This document shows positions 27,934 through 37,879 of a stretch of DNA of 64,000 nucleotides, in pieces; the stretch's first letter is position 1, and every line of letters begins with the position of its first letter. The position numbers and the translations under genes are program-made. Under the pieces are notes generated by a model, which saw only the letters and a list, made by a program, of their open reading frames with translations, was not told where the DNA came from and searched no databases. Source of the stretch: Microbulbifer sp. HZ11 (GTDB lineage Bacteria > Pseudomonadota > Gammaproteobacteria > Pseudomonadales > Cellvibrionaceae); contig NZ_JELR01000001.1 in the NCBI RefSeq assembly GCF_000708675.1, forward strand, positions 1,736,001-1,800,000, in the 5' to 3' direction.

Positions 27934-28944
27934 ATGACTGCTTCCTCCACCGAAAGCACAACCGTTGTGGTCTGTGCGCTGTACAAATTTGTCAGCCTCG
28001 AAGACTTTGAATCCCTGCGTGAGCCCCTGCTCAAGGTAATGCTCGACAACGAGGTTCGCGGCACACTGCTGCTCGCCGCCGAGGGAATCAACGGCACCGT
28101 TGCTGGCGACCGGAAAGGTATCGATGCCCTGCTCGGACACCTGAAATCCGACGCGCGCCTCGCCACGCTGGATTACAAAGAGTCCTACGCCGATGAAATG
28201 CCGTTCCTGCGCAGCAAAGTCAAGTTGAAGCGCGAGATCGTAACCATGGGTGTGGAAGGTATCGATCCGCGCCGCACCGTAGGCACATATGTGAAACCTG
28301 AGGACTGGAACACGCTGATTTCCGACCCGGAGGTGCTCCTGATTGATACCCGCAATGATTACGAGTACCAGGTGGGTACCTTCGAACACGCGGTGAATCC
28401 TAACACCACCTCCTTCCGCGAGTTTCCGGACTACGTGAAGCAGCACCTGGACCCAAACAAGCACAAGAAAGTGGCGATGTTCTGCACCGGTGGTATCCGT
28501 TGTGAAAAGTCCACCGCCTACCTGAAAGAACAGGGTTTCGATGAGGTATACCACCTGCAGGGCGGCATTCTCAAATATCTCGAGGAAGTGCCCAAAGAGG
28601 AGACTCTGTGGAAAGGGGAGTGTTTCGTCTTCGATGACCGTGTGACCGTCAATCACGACCTGGAACCAGGCTCCTACGCCCAGTGCAATGCCTGCCGTAT
28701 GCCAATTACCGAAGAGGAGATGGCTTCCGAACTGTTTGAGCAGGGAGTCAGCTGCCCACACTGCCACGACAAGGTGTCCGAGGCCGATAAATCCCGCTTC
28801 CGCGAGCGGGAAAAGCAGATTCAACTGGCGAAGATCCGCGGTGAGCAACACCTGGGTGAAGATGCCAAAACTGCCACACTCAATCGCAGGCAGCACAAGC
28901 AGGCGCTACGTCGGCAGCAGGCAAAACAGGCACGCAAAGCCTGA
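27934..28944 (+). CDS. trhO: tRNA uridine-34 hydroxylase, rhodanese family (TrhO/YceA)
   Basis: 336 residues. The N-terminal acylphosphatase-like domain ([18 protein letters not shown]) is followed by a rhodanese domain with the active-site Cys in [18 protein letters not shown]-terminal Cys-rich part (CNACRMP, CPHCHDK) is probably a zinc site. The family makes 5-hydroxyuridine at tRNA position 34 with oxygen. AAAGGA precedes the ATG. It converges with the SpoIIAA-like gene 30 bases on. Confidence 0.93.
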   Translation: MTASSTESTTVVVCALYKFVSLEDFESLREPLLKVMLDNEVRGTLLLAAEGINGTVAGDRKGIDALLGHLKSDARLATLDYKESYADEMPFLRSKVKLKREIVTMGVEGIDPRRTVGTYVKPEDWNTLISDPEVLLIDTRNDYEYQVGTFEHAVNPNTTSFREFPDYVKQHLDPNKHKKVAMFCTGGIRCEKSTAYLKEQGFDEVYHLQGGILKYLEEVPKEETLWKGECFVFDDRVTVNHDLEPGSYAQCNACRMPITEEEMASELFEQGVSCPHCHDKVSEADKSRFREREKQIQLAKIRGEQHLGEDAKTATLNRRQHKQALRRQQAKQARKA

Positions 28945-28974
28945 TATGGCAATCGCTCAGCAGTTAAGCCGGAG

Positions 28975-29373
28975 TCAACTGGGAACTTCGGCGGTGCTGG
29001 TGAGCCATTGCAGTGCTTCCGCTTCTGTGAGAAATGAAAAAAACTCCAGGCCATCCTGCCGCGCCTGGTTGCGCATCACCGCGGTGGTATTCAGGCTGGG
29101 ATTATTGAGGATCGCAATACGCGCCGCGCGCAGCTCCGGCACACTGGCGACAAACCTGCCGTAGCGCTGCTGTTCCTCCAGCGTCATGGACAGTTTGACG
29201 ACCTTGCGGACATCCGCGAGTATGCGCAGCGGCTTGAGATGCCCGTACTTGGCCACCAGCTGACGTGCGGCCTGCAGTCGATTTTCATAGGTGGCCTCTC
29301 CATACAGCAGCAAAAAGACCACTCGATTCTGATTGTCATACCGGATTTGAAAACTCACAGCTACTACTCGCAT
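28975..29373 (-). CDS. SpoIIAA/STAS-SEC14-like protein, paralogue 1
   Basis: 132 residues ending in FLTEAEALQWL, a pattern seen at the end of SpoIIAA-like domains. It aligns over its whole length with the gene at 29780-30178 (shared: FQ.R, AR..A.KYGHL.PL..L.DVR, RIA.L..P..N, ALQWL), so they are tandem duplicates. The aligned start of the paralogue would correspond to a GTG at 29358 (VSFQIRY) rather than this ATG; the ribosome-binding site is weak for both. The role is unknown: anti-sigma or lipid-binding functions are known for related folds. Confidence 0.75.
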   Translation of the reverse strand: MRVVAVSFQIRYDNQNRVVFLLLYGEATYENRLQAARQLVAKYGHLKPLRILADVRKVVKLSMTLEEQQRYGRFVASVPELRAARIAILNNPSLNTTAVMRNQARQDGLEFFSFLTEAEALQWLTSTAEVPS

Positions 29374-29779
29374 CCGTTCCGGCGGAACTACTCCACCGCA
29401 AAATCACTTCATTTATTCGGCCCCATCGAGCATGGCCAGATGTTACGGCCAAAGCGCCTCGATTGGCACAAAAATCCAGGTTTCATGGTAAATATGTGAA
29501 ATCAATCCGGAAAACCTTCCCGCCCTGAAACTTTTCTGCCAGCAACAATTGCAGCGCCCGCTTGCGCGGACCCACTGCGGCCGGTTGATCGTTGATCCGT
29601 GCACGGCGCATACCAAGTCTGGCGCACGGGTAGGTGCCGTGCTGGAGAATGCGACGGGGTTCGCGATATAAGGACAGACATCAGACGGCTGCCGATTCAG
29701 CACCAGCGCTGAACGATTCGGCAAAAAAAGTGAAAGGCAGGAGTCCTGTGGCGGGATTGGCTGAGCAGCTCAGAGGGTA
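29374..29779. other. Spacer between the SpoIIAA-like paralogues
   Basis: 406 bases. One minus-strand frame, 29483-29611, would give a 42-residue basic amphipathic peptide (core RKRALQLLLAEKFQGGKVF) but has no ribosome-binding site, so it is either a remnant of a broken gene or chance. No repeat or terminator is clear. Confidence 0.45.
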
Positions 29780-30178
29780 TCAGCGCACCTCGCCAAGGGC
29801 GGACTTGGACTTTTCACCCTCAGCCAGCCATTGCAGAGCAGCCTGTTCGGTAACAAACTCCAGTACGTTCAACCCTTCCGCACGGGCCACGCCGTCGATC
29901 ACCACGTTGGCGTTGTAATCCGGCGCATGCAGCACTGCGATACGCCCGTGTTTGACTCCCTGCAGGTGGGCCACGTAGGTACCAAACGCCTCGCGCTCGG
30001 CCACGGACATTTCAATATCAGCCTGGCGCACATCCACCAGCACATTCAGTGGGTGCAAGTGCCCATATTTCTCCGCCATCTGGCGAGCCGCGGCACGCTT
30101 TTCCGCCGCATCCACACGATCGAAAAAGATGGCACTGACCACACGCGTCGTTGCGTTAAATCGAACCTGAAAGCCCAA
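29780..30178 (-). CDS. SpoIIAA/STAS-SEC14-like protein, paralogue 2
   Basis: 132 residues from a TTG start at 30178, which has AGGAG at seven bases. An ATG eight codons upstream has no ribosome-binding site. The first residues (GFQVRFN) align with SFQIRYD of paralogue 1. The body has KYGHLHPLNVLVDVRQADIEMSV and ends EQAALQWLAEGEKSKS. There is no signal peptide or membrane segment. Tandem duplication with about 35-40% visible identity suggests two specialised copies. Function unknown. Confidence 0.75.
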   Translation of the reverse strand: MGFQVRFNATTRVVSAIFFDRVDAAEKRAAARQMAEKYGHLHPLNVLVDVRQADIEMSVAEREAFGTYVAHLQGVKHGRIAVLHAPDYNANVVIDGVARAEGLNVLEFVTEQAALQWLAEGEKSKSALGEVR

Positions 30179-30361
30179 CTGCAATCTCCTGAGCCAATAC
30201 ATTCAGGGCGGAGGTGCTTCCCAAGGCGAAACACTGCCGACCACCGTTTACCCGACCTCTGGTCGGGAATCCCAGTGCCTACCGATAACTTGCGGCCACT
30301 GAGTATAGCCCCACGCCGCGATCCACCCGGTTGATGTTGGCAACGACGCCGGTTGCCGCGA

Positions 30362-31513
30362 TCAACCCAGTTCAATCTCCGGCATACCGCCATCACTGGC
30401 ACCAAGCCACACCTGGGCCGCTGCTGCGCGAGCAATGTCCCGGTAAACTGCTGCCACCTCGCCCTCAGGCTCCGCTGCTACGGTCGGACATCCGCCATCT
30501 GTCTGCTGACGGATCGACATTGCCAGTGGCAGTTGACCCAGCACCCGGGTTTGGTAGTCCGCCGCCATTCTGTCACCACCACCGGCGCCGAAGATCGGCT
30601 CCTGGTGACCACACTTGGAGCAGGTATGCAGCGCCATGTTTTCCACAATCCCCAGCACCGGTACAGATACCTTACGGAACATCTCTACGCCCTTGATGGC
30701 ATCGACCAGTGCCAGATCCTGCGGCGTAGTGACGATGACCGCGCCGGCCAGAGCCACTTTCTGGGACAGGGTCAGCTGGATATCACCGGTGCCCGGAGGC
30801 ATATCCACCACCAGATAATCCAGCGCGCCGTGTTCACTGCCGGCACCCCACAGGGTTTGCGTGAGCATCTGGTTCAATGCGCCACTGGCCATGGGTCCCC
30901 GCCACACAACCGGTGTATCTTCGGTCAGCAGATACCCCAGGGACATGGTCTGCAGGCCCTGCGCCGGAATCGGCACAAAAAACTTGCCGCCCTGGACCTC
31001 TGGACGCAACCCTTCGGTGCCGAGCATGGTGGGCAGGCTGGGACCGTAAATATCCGCATCCAGCAGCCCCACCGCCGCACCTTCAGCGGCCAGTGCGAGG
31101 GCCAGGTTCACCGCTGTGGTGGACTTGCCCACACCACCCTTTCCGGACGCCACGGCGATGATATTCTTCACCGCCCGGAGGGAGTCCGGAACCTCTCCTG
31201 CAGCTGTACGCTGGATATCAAAAAACAGATCAAACTGAATTTCACTGTCGGCCAGAGCTCCCTGTAGCAGCGGCTCACAGACCGCCTGCACCCGCTTCGC
31301 CCAATGGGACTGCTGGCTGGCACAGGGGTATCCAAGGGTCACACCGACATAAACGGTGTTATCGTCAAAACCCACTTCAATATCCGCATCCAGGGCGTCC
31401 AGGACGACGCCGGTAGACGGGTCTTCCAGAGCACCAATGGTCTCCGCAATTCGTTCGAGACCGGCCTGAACATCGGGGGAAAGGTCGTTGTGGTCATGAT
31501 GGTCATCGGTCAC
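30362..31513 (-). CDS. apbC: Mrp/ApbC-type iron-sulphur carrier ATPase
   Basis: About 383 residues. An N-terminal MIP18-like domain (residues about 10-95) is followed by a ParA-like P-loop ATPase with deviant Walker [26 protein letters not shown] and the PPGTGD motif. A CxxC pair in TCSKCG probably holds the transferred cluster between subunits. It delivers Fe-S clusters to apoproteins. I favour the GTG at 31513 (AGGA seven bases upstream) over an ATG ten codons earlier. It is divergent from metG, a pairing common in gammaproteobacteria. Confidence 0.92.
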   Translation of the reverse strand: MTDDHHDHNDLSPDVQAGLERIAETIGALEDPSTGVVLDALDADIEVGFDDNTVYVGVTLGYPCASQQSHWAKRVQAVCEPLLQGALADSEIQFDLFFDIQRTAAGEVPDSLRAVKNIIAVASGKGGVGKSTTAVNLALALAAEGAAVGLLDADIYGPSLPTMLGTEGLRPEVQGGKFFVPIPAQGLQTMSLGYLLTEDTPVVWRGPMASGALNQMLTQTLWGAGSEHGALDYLVVDMPPGTGDIQLTLSQKVALAGAVIVTTPQDLALVDAIKGVEMFRKVSVPVLGIVENMALHTCSKCGHQEPIFGAGGGDRMAADYQTRVLGQLPLAMSIRQQTDGGCPTVAAEPEGEVAAVYRDIARAAAAQVWLGASDGGMPEIELG

Positions 31514-31726
31514 GGCGGAGTCCTCACTAGAATAGATGGGCATTCGGAAGCTGGGGCGGCATTGTGGTCAAGCTTCGCACAGATGACAAGCCGCCCACCT
31601 GCGGGTCCCTGTCATCGGGCCGGGTGCCTTACAGCCCCCATTTCTGCTATATTCCGCGCTCTTTTCGGCCCCGGCCGGCTTCGTTCGAAGCAGCCACACA
31701 GACTAATCTCGCAGCTTTTGGAATCC

Positions 31727-33781
31727 ATGATGTCTCACACCGACAGTCAGCCCAGAAACATCCTCGTCACCAGTGCCCTGCCCTACGCCAACGGCTCCCT
31801 GCACCTGGGCCATATCCTCGAGTATATCCAGACCGACATCTGGGCCCGTTTCCAGCGCGCCCGCGGCAACCAGTGCCTGTATATGTGCGCGGACGACGCC
31901 CACGGCACCGCCATCATGTTGAAAGCCGAGCAGCTGGGCCTGACCCCGGAGCAGCACATCGCCAATATGCAGGCGGAGCACGAACGGGATTTTGCAGACT
32001 TTCTGATTGGTGTGGACAACTACCACTCCACCCATTCCGCCGAAAACCGCGAGCTTTCGGCGATGATCTACAAACGCCTGCGAGAAAATGGCCATATCGC
32101 CTCGCGTACCATTACCCAGGCGTTTGACCCAGAGAAAGAACTGTTTCTGGCGGACCGCTACATCAAAGGCACCTGCCCGAAATGTAAAGCCGAGGATCAG
32201 TACGGTGACAACTGTGAAGTCTGCGGCGCGACCTACAGCCCAACAGAGTTGATCAACCCGGTCTCCGCCATCTCCGGCGCCACGCCAATCGAGAAAGAGT
32301 CCGAGCACTTCTTCTTTACCCTGCCGGCATTCACCGATTTCCTGAAACAGTGGACCCGCTCCGGCACCCTGCAGAGCGAGGTGGCGAACAAGCTGTCCGA
32401 GTGGCTGGATGACGGCCTGCAGGAATGGGACATCTCCCGCGATGCGCCCTACTTTGGCTTCGAGATTCCCGATGCGCCGGGCAAGTATTTCTATGTGTGG
32501 CTGGATGCACCCATCGGCTATATGGCCAGCCTGAAAAACTATTTTGACAAGAAGTGCGACGCGAATAGCCAGGACTGGCAGGAATACTGGAAAAAAGACA
32601 GTACCGCCGAGGTGTATCACTTTATCGGCAAGGACATCGTCAACTTCCACGCGCTGTTCTGGCCGGCGATGCTGGACTCCGCCGAGTTCCGCACTCCTAC
32701 CAAGGTGTGTGTGCACGGCTTCCTGACCGTGAACGGCAAGAAGATGTCCAAATCCCGCGGTACTTTTATTAACGCGCGCAATTACCTGGACAACCTGAAC
32801 CCGGAATATCTGCGCTACTACTTCGCCGCCAAGCTGACCGCAGGTGTGGACGATCTGGATCTTAACCTGGAAGACTTTATTGCCAAGGTGAATTCAGACC
32901 TGGTGGGTAAAGTGGTGAACATTGCCTCCCGCACCGCAAAGTTTGTGAGCAAGTCCGGTGGCGCACTGGCCAGTGAACTCGCCGACGAGGCCCTGTGGAG
33001 CCAGTTTGTGGAAGCAGCGCCGCGTATTACCGAATTTTTTGAAGCGCGCGAATACAGCCGCGCGACCCGCGAGATCATGGCGCTGGCGGATGCGGCCAAT
33101 GCCTGGATTGCGGAAAAGGCGCCCTGGTCTCTGGCGAAAGAGGAAGGCAAGGAGGATGAGGTGCTGGCGATCTGTTCTCAGGGCGTGAATATGTTCCGCG
33201 CGCTGATTACCTGGCTGGCGCCGGTGCTGCCGGAAACCGCGAAAAAAGCCGAGGAGTTCCTCGGTGTGTCGCTGGACTGGAAGTCGGCAACGGTACCGCT
33301 GGCGGGCCACACCATTAACAAGTTCAAACCGTTGATGCAGCGTGTTGAGAAGGCTCAGGTGGAAGCAATGCAGGAAGCGGCGAAGGAATCTCTGGCGCAA
33401 CTGCAGGCGGAGACCAAGGCTGCCTCAGGGCCACTCGCAGACGATCCGTTGGCGGAGCAGATTGAGTTTGATGATTTTGCCAAGGTGGATCTGCGTATCG
33501 CATTGATTGCCAATGCGGAACATGTGGAAGGTGCGGGCAAGCTGTTGCGCCTGACTCTGGATCTGGGTGGTGAGACCCGCAATGTGTTTGCCGGAATCAA
33601 AAGCGCTTACAGTCCGGAAGACCTGATCGGTAAGCACACGGTGATGGTGGCCAACCTGGCGCCGCGCAAGATGCGTTTTGGTGTTAGTGAAGGTATGGTG
33701 CTGGCGGCGGGCCCCGGCGGCAAGGACCTTTGGATTCTGGAACCCCACGAAGGTGCTCAGCCTGGTATGCGGGTGATGTAA
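31727..33781 (+). CDS. metG: Methionyl-tRNA synthetase
   Basis: 684 residues. Class I motifs: HLGH (HIGH) in [14 protein letters not shown] and KMSKS in [10 protein letters not shown]. The zinc knuckle is CPKC ... CEVC (around residues 145-162), and the anticodon domain is followed by a C-terminal EMAP-type tRNA-binding domain ([14 protein letters not shown] to the end), which makes dimers in E. coli. Two adjacent ATG codons (31727, 31730) can start it. It charges tRNA-Met and initiator tRNA. Confidence 0.97.
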   Translation: MMSHTDSQPRNILVTSALPYANGSLHLGHILEYIQTDIWARFQRARGNQCLYMCADDAHGTAIMLKAEQLGLTPEQHIANMQAEHERDFADFLIGVDNYHSTHSAENRELSAMIYKRLRENGHIASRTITQAFDPEKELFLADRYIKGTCPKCKAEDQYGDNCEVCGATYSPTELINPVSAISGATPIEKESEHFFFTLPAFTDFLKQWTRSGTLQSEVANKLSEWLDDGLQEWDISRDAPYFGFEIPDAPGKYFYVWLDAPIGYMASLKNYFDKKCDANSQDWQEYWKKDSTAEVYHFIGKDIVNFHALFWPAMLDSAEFRTPTKVCVHGFLTVNGKKMSKSRGTFINARNYLDNLNPEYLRYYFAAKLTAGVDDLDLNLEDFIAKVNSDLVGKVVNIASRTAKFVSKSGGALASELADEALWSQFVEAAPRITEFFEAREYSRATREIMALADAANAWIAEKAPWSLAKEEGKEDEVLAICSQGVNMFRALITWLAPVLPETAKKAEEFLGVSLDWKSATVPLAGHTINKFKPLMQRVEKAQVEAMQEAAKESLAQLQAETKAASGPLADDPLAEQIEFDDFAKVDLRIALIANAEHVEGAGKLLRLTLDLGGETRNVFAGIKSAYSPEDLIGKHTVMVANLAPRKMRFGVSEGMVLAAGPGGKDLWILEPHEGAQPGMRVM

Positions 33782-33838
33782 TTCCACTTTCTCCCGGGGC
33801 TTGTTTAAGTCCCAGGTCTAAGTCCCGGGCGGCCGTCC

Positions 33839-33894
33839 GGGGCCATTCCCTGCTCCGCAACCTCATGGGCAATCGCTCCACAGGAAATGGCCCC
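33839..33894. repeat. Near-perfect inverted repeat downstream of metG
   Basis: 14-bp arms (33839-33852 and 33881-33894) differing at one position enclose a 28-base loop with two GCTCC motifs. A second small palindrome (CCCGG..CCGGG) precedes it at about 33825-33840. It lies between metG and the hydroxyacid dehydrogenase gene. There is no T-run, so it is more likely another intergenic repeat than a terminator; its core does not match the elements at 2871 or 42283. Confidence 0.55.
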
Positions 33895-33938
33895 AGAGGG
33901 CCTATCTTCGACTTAATTTGGTTTAAAAGGACTTTGTT

Positions 33939-34871
33939 ATGCGTGGGGTTTTTCTTGATGCGTTGACGATGAAGCTGGACGAACTGGATACGTCCGCGCT
34001 GGAAAGTTCGCTGGAACAGTGGGCGTTTTTTGACACGACTTCGCCGGAACAGACGGCGCAGCGTATCGCTGAAGCAGATGTAGTGATTACCAACAAGGTG
34101 GTGCTTGATCGGAATCTGATTGAAGGCGCTGCTAATCTGAAGTTGATTTGTGTGTGTGCCACCGGCACCAATAACATTGATCTGGATGCGGCAGCTGCTC
34201 GAAACATCCCGGTCAAGAATGTGGCCGGCTATACCGGTACCTCTCTCGCACAGCATACTCTCGCGCTGATTCTCGCCCTGGCCACTCGCTGGCACCAATA
34301 CAACAACGATGTGCGCGATGGCCTCTGGAGCCAATCGCCGGTTTTCTGTCGCCTGGATTACCCGGTAATGGAACTGGATGGGAAGTCTCTGGGAATCATC
34401 GGTTACGGGGATCTGGGCAAGAAAGTCGCGCGGCTGGGTGAGGCGCTGGGGATGCGTGTTCTGGTGGCGGATTCGTTTACCGGTGAGACAAAGCCTGGCC
34501 GTGTGCCGCTGGATCAGCTACTGGCGGAATCCGATATTGTCAGCCTGCATTGCCCGCTGACGGAACAGACGGATCGACTGGTGAACGGTGCATTTCTTGC
34601 GACCATGAAAAACTCCGCATTTCTTATCAATACCGCTCGCGGTGGGCTGGTAGACGAGAATGCTCTGGTACAGGCACTCAGAAAGGGCGAGATTGCCGGT
34701 GCTGCGCTGGATGTGTTGAGTGTGGAACCACCACCCGCAGATCACCCGTTGCTTGCTGGAGAAATTCCCAACCTTATTATCACACCGCACAATGCCTGGA
34801 TCAGTCGCGAGAGTCGCCAGCGACTGCTGGACGGCGTGGTCAGAAACATTATCACCGCATTCACGAATTGA
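33939..34871 (+). CDS. D-2-hydroxyacid dehydrogenase (glycerate/hydroxypyruvate type)
   Basis: 310 residues. The NAD-binding fingerprint GIIGYGDLGKKVARL (about residues 148-162) and the catalytic Arg, Glu and His (NTARGGLVDE, SVEPPP, TPHNAW) are all present. The closest type by length and motifs is glycerate dehydrogenase (HprA), which reduces hydroxypyruvate; related enzymes use other 2-oxoacids, so the substrate is inferred. AAGGA lies nine bases before the ATG. Confidence 0.88.
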   Translation: MRGVFLDALTMKLDELDTSALESSLEQWAFFDTTSPEQTAQRIAEADVVITNKVVLDRNLIEGAANLKLICVCATGTNNIDLDAAAARNIPVKNVAGYTGTSLAQHTLALILALATRWHQYNNDVRDGLWSQSPVFCRLDYPVMELDGKSLGIIGYGDLGKKVARLGEALGMRVLVADSFTGETKPGRVPLDQLLAESDIVSLHCPLTEQTDRLVNGAFLATMKNSAFLINTARGGLVDENALVQALRKGEIAGAALDVLSVEPPPADHPLLAGEIPNLIITPHNAWISRESRQRLLDGVVRNIITAFTN

Positions 34872-35055
34872 TCTATTCCAACTGACTTATTCCAACCGAC
34901 TCTGGGATGGTCTCCCGCGGTCTCACTAAGACCTGACTGTTCTGTCGCCATAGCTGCTCATACCGTTTTTTCTCAAAGCGCGCTTTGCGCTTCGATATCC
35001 CCGATCCTCGCCCTATCCTTCTGGCTCACCTTGATTGCTATCGGAGGGTTAAACC

Positions 35056-35355
35056 ATGGCAACCGCAAAAGCCCCAAACTCAGGCACCGCCAACACGGGT
35101 AGTACCCGGGACAAACTGCATCAGGCATATCATCTCGCCGGTGAGGCCGCGCACGATACCGCCTCCAACGTCAAAATGCGCGCGCGGGAAACTGCCGATA
35201 CCGTCAAAGCACGTACCCGGCATGGCATGGAAAAAGGCAAGCAGCGCGCGCAGGATGTGGCCGAAAAAGCGGAAAACTCTATCAAGGCACACCCATTGGT
35301 CAGTGTCGGTTGCGCGTTTGCGGCGGGCTGGCTGATCGCGAAAATCCTGAAGTAG
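35056..35355 (+). CDS. YqjD/ElaB-like ribosome-associated membrane protein
   Basis: 99 residues: a helical, charged stretch with AETADTVKARTRHGMEKGKQRAQDVAEKAE-type pattern, then one C-terminal membrane helix (HPLVSVGCAFAAGWLIAKILK). E. coli YqjD/ElaB anchor ribosomes to the membrane in stationary phase. Together with the next two genes this reproduces the yqjD-yqjE-yqjK order. GGAGGG lies before the ATG. Confidence 0.85.
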   Translation: MATAKAPNSGTANTGSTRDKLHQAYHLAGEAAHDTASNVKMRARETADTVKARTRHGMEKGKQRAQDVAEKAENSIKAHPLVSVGCAFAAGWLIAKILK

Positions 35356-35396
35356 CATTTCCGTCGCAGTTTTGTTGCGAAGATGCAATGAACAAT

Positions 35397-35427
35397 ACCC
35401 GGCAACGATGGCCGGGTGTTTCTATTT
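35397..35427 (+). terminator. Terminator-like hairpin between yqjD- and yqjE-like genes
   Basis: A 7-bp stem ACCCGGC/GCCGGGT (35397-35403, 35411-35417) followed by GTTTCTATTT. The T-run is broken, so termination is probably partial and would lower expression of the two downstream genes. Confidence 0.55.
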
Positions 35428-35466
35428 CCGGTCAGATAACGTGGCATCGAACATTGGGGTAATTAC

Positions 35467-35967
35467 ATGGCGGGTCCGCACGATTCAGAGAGACCACAAT
35501 GGCGGGATCATCAGGCAGATGACGACAAGCGTCAGACAGACCACGCACACAATAGTTTCGATCAGATGGAAAGCCTGACGCAGGAGTTCAATGCGATACG
35601 CGATCGAGCCGAGGCGACCCTGACGCTGGCATCCGCCTGGGCGGAAAACTTTACCAATCTGGTACAGCTGGAATTCAGACGTTCGTTACAGGCGGGCTCA
35701 CGCATTTTCGTAATGCTGCTGATTCTTTTTTTTCTGGTGATCTCAGTGATTGTCAGCCTGTGTGGCGGGCTGGGCCTTCTGGGTTATTACTACTTTCAAT
35801 CAATCTATGTCGCCTTTGGCATATTTTTGTTTTCGCAAATCCTGATCATAGGCGGGCTGCTGCTCACGGCAAACAACCTGAAAAAGCTACTGGGATTTGA
35901 TGAATCCCGCAGGCAGGCTAAAGAGGCTCTGGAAGATGTCACTGCGCTCTTTAAACAACCAGATTGA
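35467..35967 (+). CDS. YqjE-like phage-holin-superfamily membrane protein
   Basis: 166 residues. The first 75 are polar and His/Asp-rich; two strong membrane helices follow (IFVMLLILFFLVISVIVSLCGGLGLLGYYYF region and VAFGIFLFSQILIIGGLLL), then an amphipathic end. This is the layout of YqjE/DUF1469 proteins. The exact function is unknown; in E. coli the operon is envelope- and stress-linked. The start ATG has GGGGTAAT upstream. Confidence 0.82.
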   Translation: MAGPHDSERPQWRDHQADDDKRQTDHAHNSFDQMESLTQEFNAIRDRAEATLTLASAWAENFTNLVQLEFRRSLQAGSRIFVMLLILFFLVISVIVSLCGGLGLLGYYYFQSIYVAFGIFLFSQILIIGGLLLTANNLKKLLGFDESRRQAKEALEDVTALFKQPD

Positions 35968-36178
35968 ACAACGCCGCCAGACGATGCAGAAGCAACGTCA
36001 TTGTGCGCTCGCACTCATGCAGCAACAGCGGGCTCAAGCGCTAGCACAGGCCCAGCGTGTTCCCCTGCCCGCAGCCATGCTCGGCGCTTTCGCTGCGGGC
36101 TTTGCCATTCAGCGGTTTTTAAATCGCCCCACTACCCACACTCTGGTGAACTGGTACCTCATGCTACGGGCTATTTAA
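35936..36178 (+). CDS. YqjK-like small protein
   Basis: 80 residues, very rich in Gln, Arg and Ala (RRQTMQKQRHCALALMQQQRAQALAQAQR), then a hydrophobic stretch PAAMLGAFAAGFAIQRFL. It overlaps the yqjE-like gene by 32 bases in another frame, with GGAAG in front of the ATG, which supports translational coupling. Its position after yqjD- and yqjE-like genes is the main support for the YqjK assignment. Confidence 0.75.
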   Translation: MSLRSLNNQIEQRRQTMQKQRHCALALMQQQRAQALAQAQRVPLPAAMLGAFAAGFAIQRFLNRPTTHTLVNWYLMLRAI

Positions 36179-36235
36179 CAGATACAAGTCGCTCAAACGG
36201 GTCGCACTGCACTGCCTGGACACCGATGATTTGTG

Positions 36236-37594
36236 TCAAGGTTCCAGCAGTACCGCATCTCGGCGGGCCCCTATAGCTTTCCCCGGCGCTCCAGTGGGCA
36301 GGCGCTGCGCCGCGCTGGCGGCAATAATCCGTTCGGCCACATCTGCCAGCTTCAGATTCATATCCATCGCTCTCTGTTGCAGGGTGCGATAAGCGGCGTC
36401 TTCACTCATTCTCAGACTTTTCATCAGTATTCCTTTTGCCCGCTCTACCAGCTTGCGCTCGGTCAGGGATTTTCGGGTCTCTTCCAGTTCGGCACTCACC
36501 CTTTGGATATGCGCCACCTGGGAGCGAATCAGGTCGTACAGGGAATGCGCCAGCGGCTGACCGCGCAGGGTACCAAAATCACTGGCTCCGACACTGCCAT
36601 ATAAGCCCGGCACTTCCGGGTCAAACAATACCGTCAGCGCCGGCAGTTTATGCCATTGCGCGGCTTTCATCTGCTGTAGCTGTGCGTAGTGATGGCCAAG
36701 TTCGGATTGTGCATCGGAGACCCGCTGGCGGCTCACATGCAACAGGCGCGCGGCCATGGCATCCTCAAGACGGTGCATGGCATCAATACGTGCGGTGGCC
36801 AGCTGATACCAGACCTCACTGATTTCTGAAGCAATCGGCTCACCATTTTTCAGCCCCGCAATCACCAGCCTGAGTCGCCGCAAATCTCGTGACTCCTGAC
36901 TGTTTTCGATCGATTGCCAGCGCAAGGATTCGCTCTCCCCGGCGTATTCCGCAAACACAGCCAGGCTTCTTGTCTGGCAGTCTTGTAGCCGCTGTAAGCG
37001 CTCATGCACCTTCGCATCAAACTGGCTACTGGCAAACCCGATGGCCCCCCAGGCTCGCTCCTGACCGGAAAACTCTTTCGCTTGCATGAAATTGAACAGG
37101 GCAACCAGTAGACGTGTCACTTCCGGGTCGTCAGCGACATCCGCCGCTTCAAAAACCACGCTAAGCAGCCCGGCAATCAGGCGACAGTAGGCGTCGGTAG
37201 ATTCCAGCGCGCTGACTTCAAACGCATCGATATGCCTGCGCAGTTCCATCAGTTCATCCAGTCCATGCAATGAATAGGCGATACTGTTCAGTAGCCGCAT
37301 ATCGGCCGATGCATCATTGGGCCCATTCTGCAGATAGCGATTGTGCAACAGTGCGCGAAAACGCCCTTCACTGCACTGACAGTTCCGAACCTGGGTATCG
37401 CGCTGTTCATGGAAACGAAAACCTGCCGATACCAGATAGATATTGCTGATACCGCGCTCGCGCTGCAGTTGATGAACGAGGTCCGAAACGGTAGTTACCA
37501 GCTCACAACTCCCGGCGAGTCGCTCCAGCGCCTGAATTTCCGCACGCTTGGCAGCAAGCAGGAATTTTTCCGCATCTTCACTGTGGTTGTGCAT
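36236..37594 (-). CDS. nasR: Nitrate/nitrite-sensing NIT-ANTAR antitermination regulator (NasR-like)
   Basis: 452 residues. The all-helical N-terminal NIT domain (about residues 20-300, with HQLQRERGISNIYLVSAGF) senses nitrate or nitrite in the family. The C-terminal ANTAR domain (ETRKSLTERKLVERAKGILMKSLRMSEDAAY.TLQQRAMD) binds RNA hairpins and prevents termination. In Klebsiella, NasR acts on the leader of the nas operon. I chose the ATG at 37594 because GGAGG precedes it by eight bases; an upstream start is unsupported. It faces the FNT channel gene, whose leader contains a terminator, the expected target. Confidence 0.9.
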   Translation of the reverse strand: MHNHSEDAEKFLLAAKRAEIQALERLAGSCELVTTVSDLVHQLQRERGISNIYLVSAGFRFHEQRDTQVRNCQCSEGRFRALLHNRYLQNGPNDASADMRLLNSIAYSLHGLDELMELRRHIDAFEVSALESTDAYCRLIAGLLSVVFEAADVADDPEVTRLLVALFNFMQAKEFSGQERAWGAIGFASSQFDAKVHERLQRLQDCQTRSLAVFAEYAGESESLRWQSIENSQESRDLRRLRLVIAGLKNGEPIASEISEVWYQLATARIDAMHRLEDAMAARLLHVSRQRVSDAQSELGHHYAQLQQMKAAQWHKLPALTVLFDPEVPGLYGSVGASDFGTLRGQPLAHSLYDLIRSQVAHIQRVSAELEETRKSLTERKLVERAKGILMKSLRMSEDAAYRTLQQRAMDMNLKLADVAERIIAASAAQRLPTGAPGKAIGARRDAVLLEP

Positions 37595-37760
37595 GGTAGC
37601 GCCTCCGCATGCCACTGCTGGGGGAGTGAAATATCGAGTCAACGAATATGCAGTTAACCCAGCAATTTATATTCCACACGACACCGGGAGACAGTTAAAT
37701 CCACGGTCCGGCCAAACCTCCCCTACACAATGCACCAGACTTGATCACCGCCAACTAAAA

Positions 37761-37775
37761 GCACCAAATTGGCGC
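37761..37775. promoter_or_regulatory. Candidate NtrC binding site
   Basis: GCACCAAATTGGCGC matches the NtrC dyad GCACC-N5-GGTGC with one mismatch. It lies about 120 bases upstream of the -24 element of the sigma-54 promoter, a normal enhancer distance. Confidence 0.55.
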
Positions 37776-37879
37776 ACCCCGCCAGCCTCTTGTGGCGCCC
37801 AAGTGTGAGACTCAGCGCTACACGTAAAGATATCGGGGGCCCGTACACAGGAAATGCTGCGGCTGACTCCCGTTAAAAC

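Noticed and set aside
29443-29724. 93-codon minus-strand frame between the SpoIIAA-like genes
   Set aside because: Random-looking composition; another frame in the same stretch (29483-29611) looks more protein-like but is itself weak.
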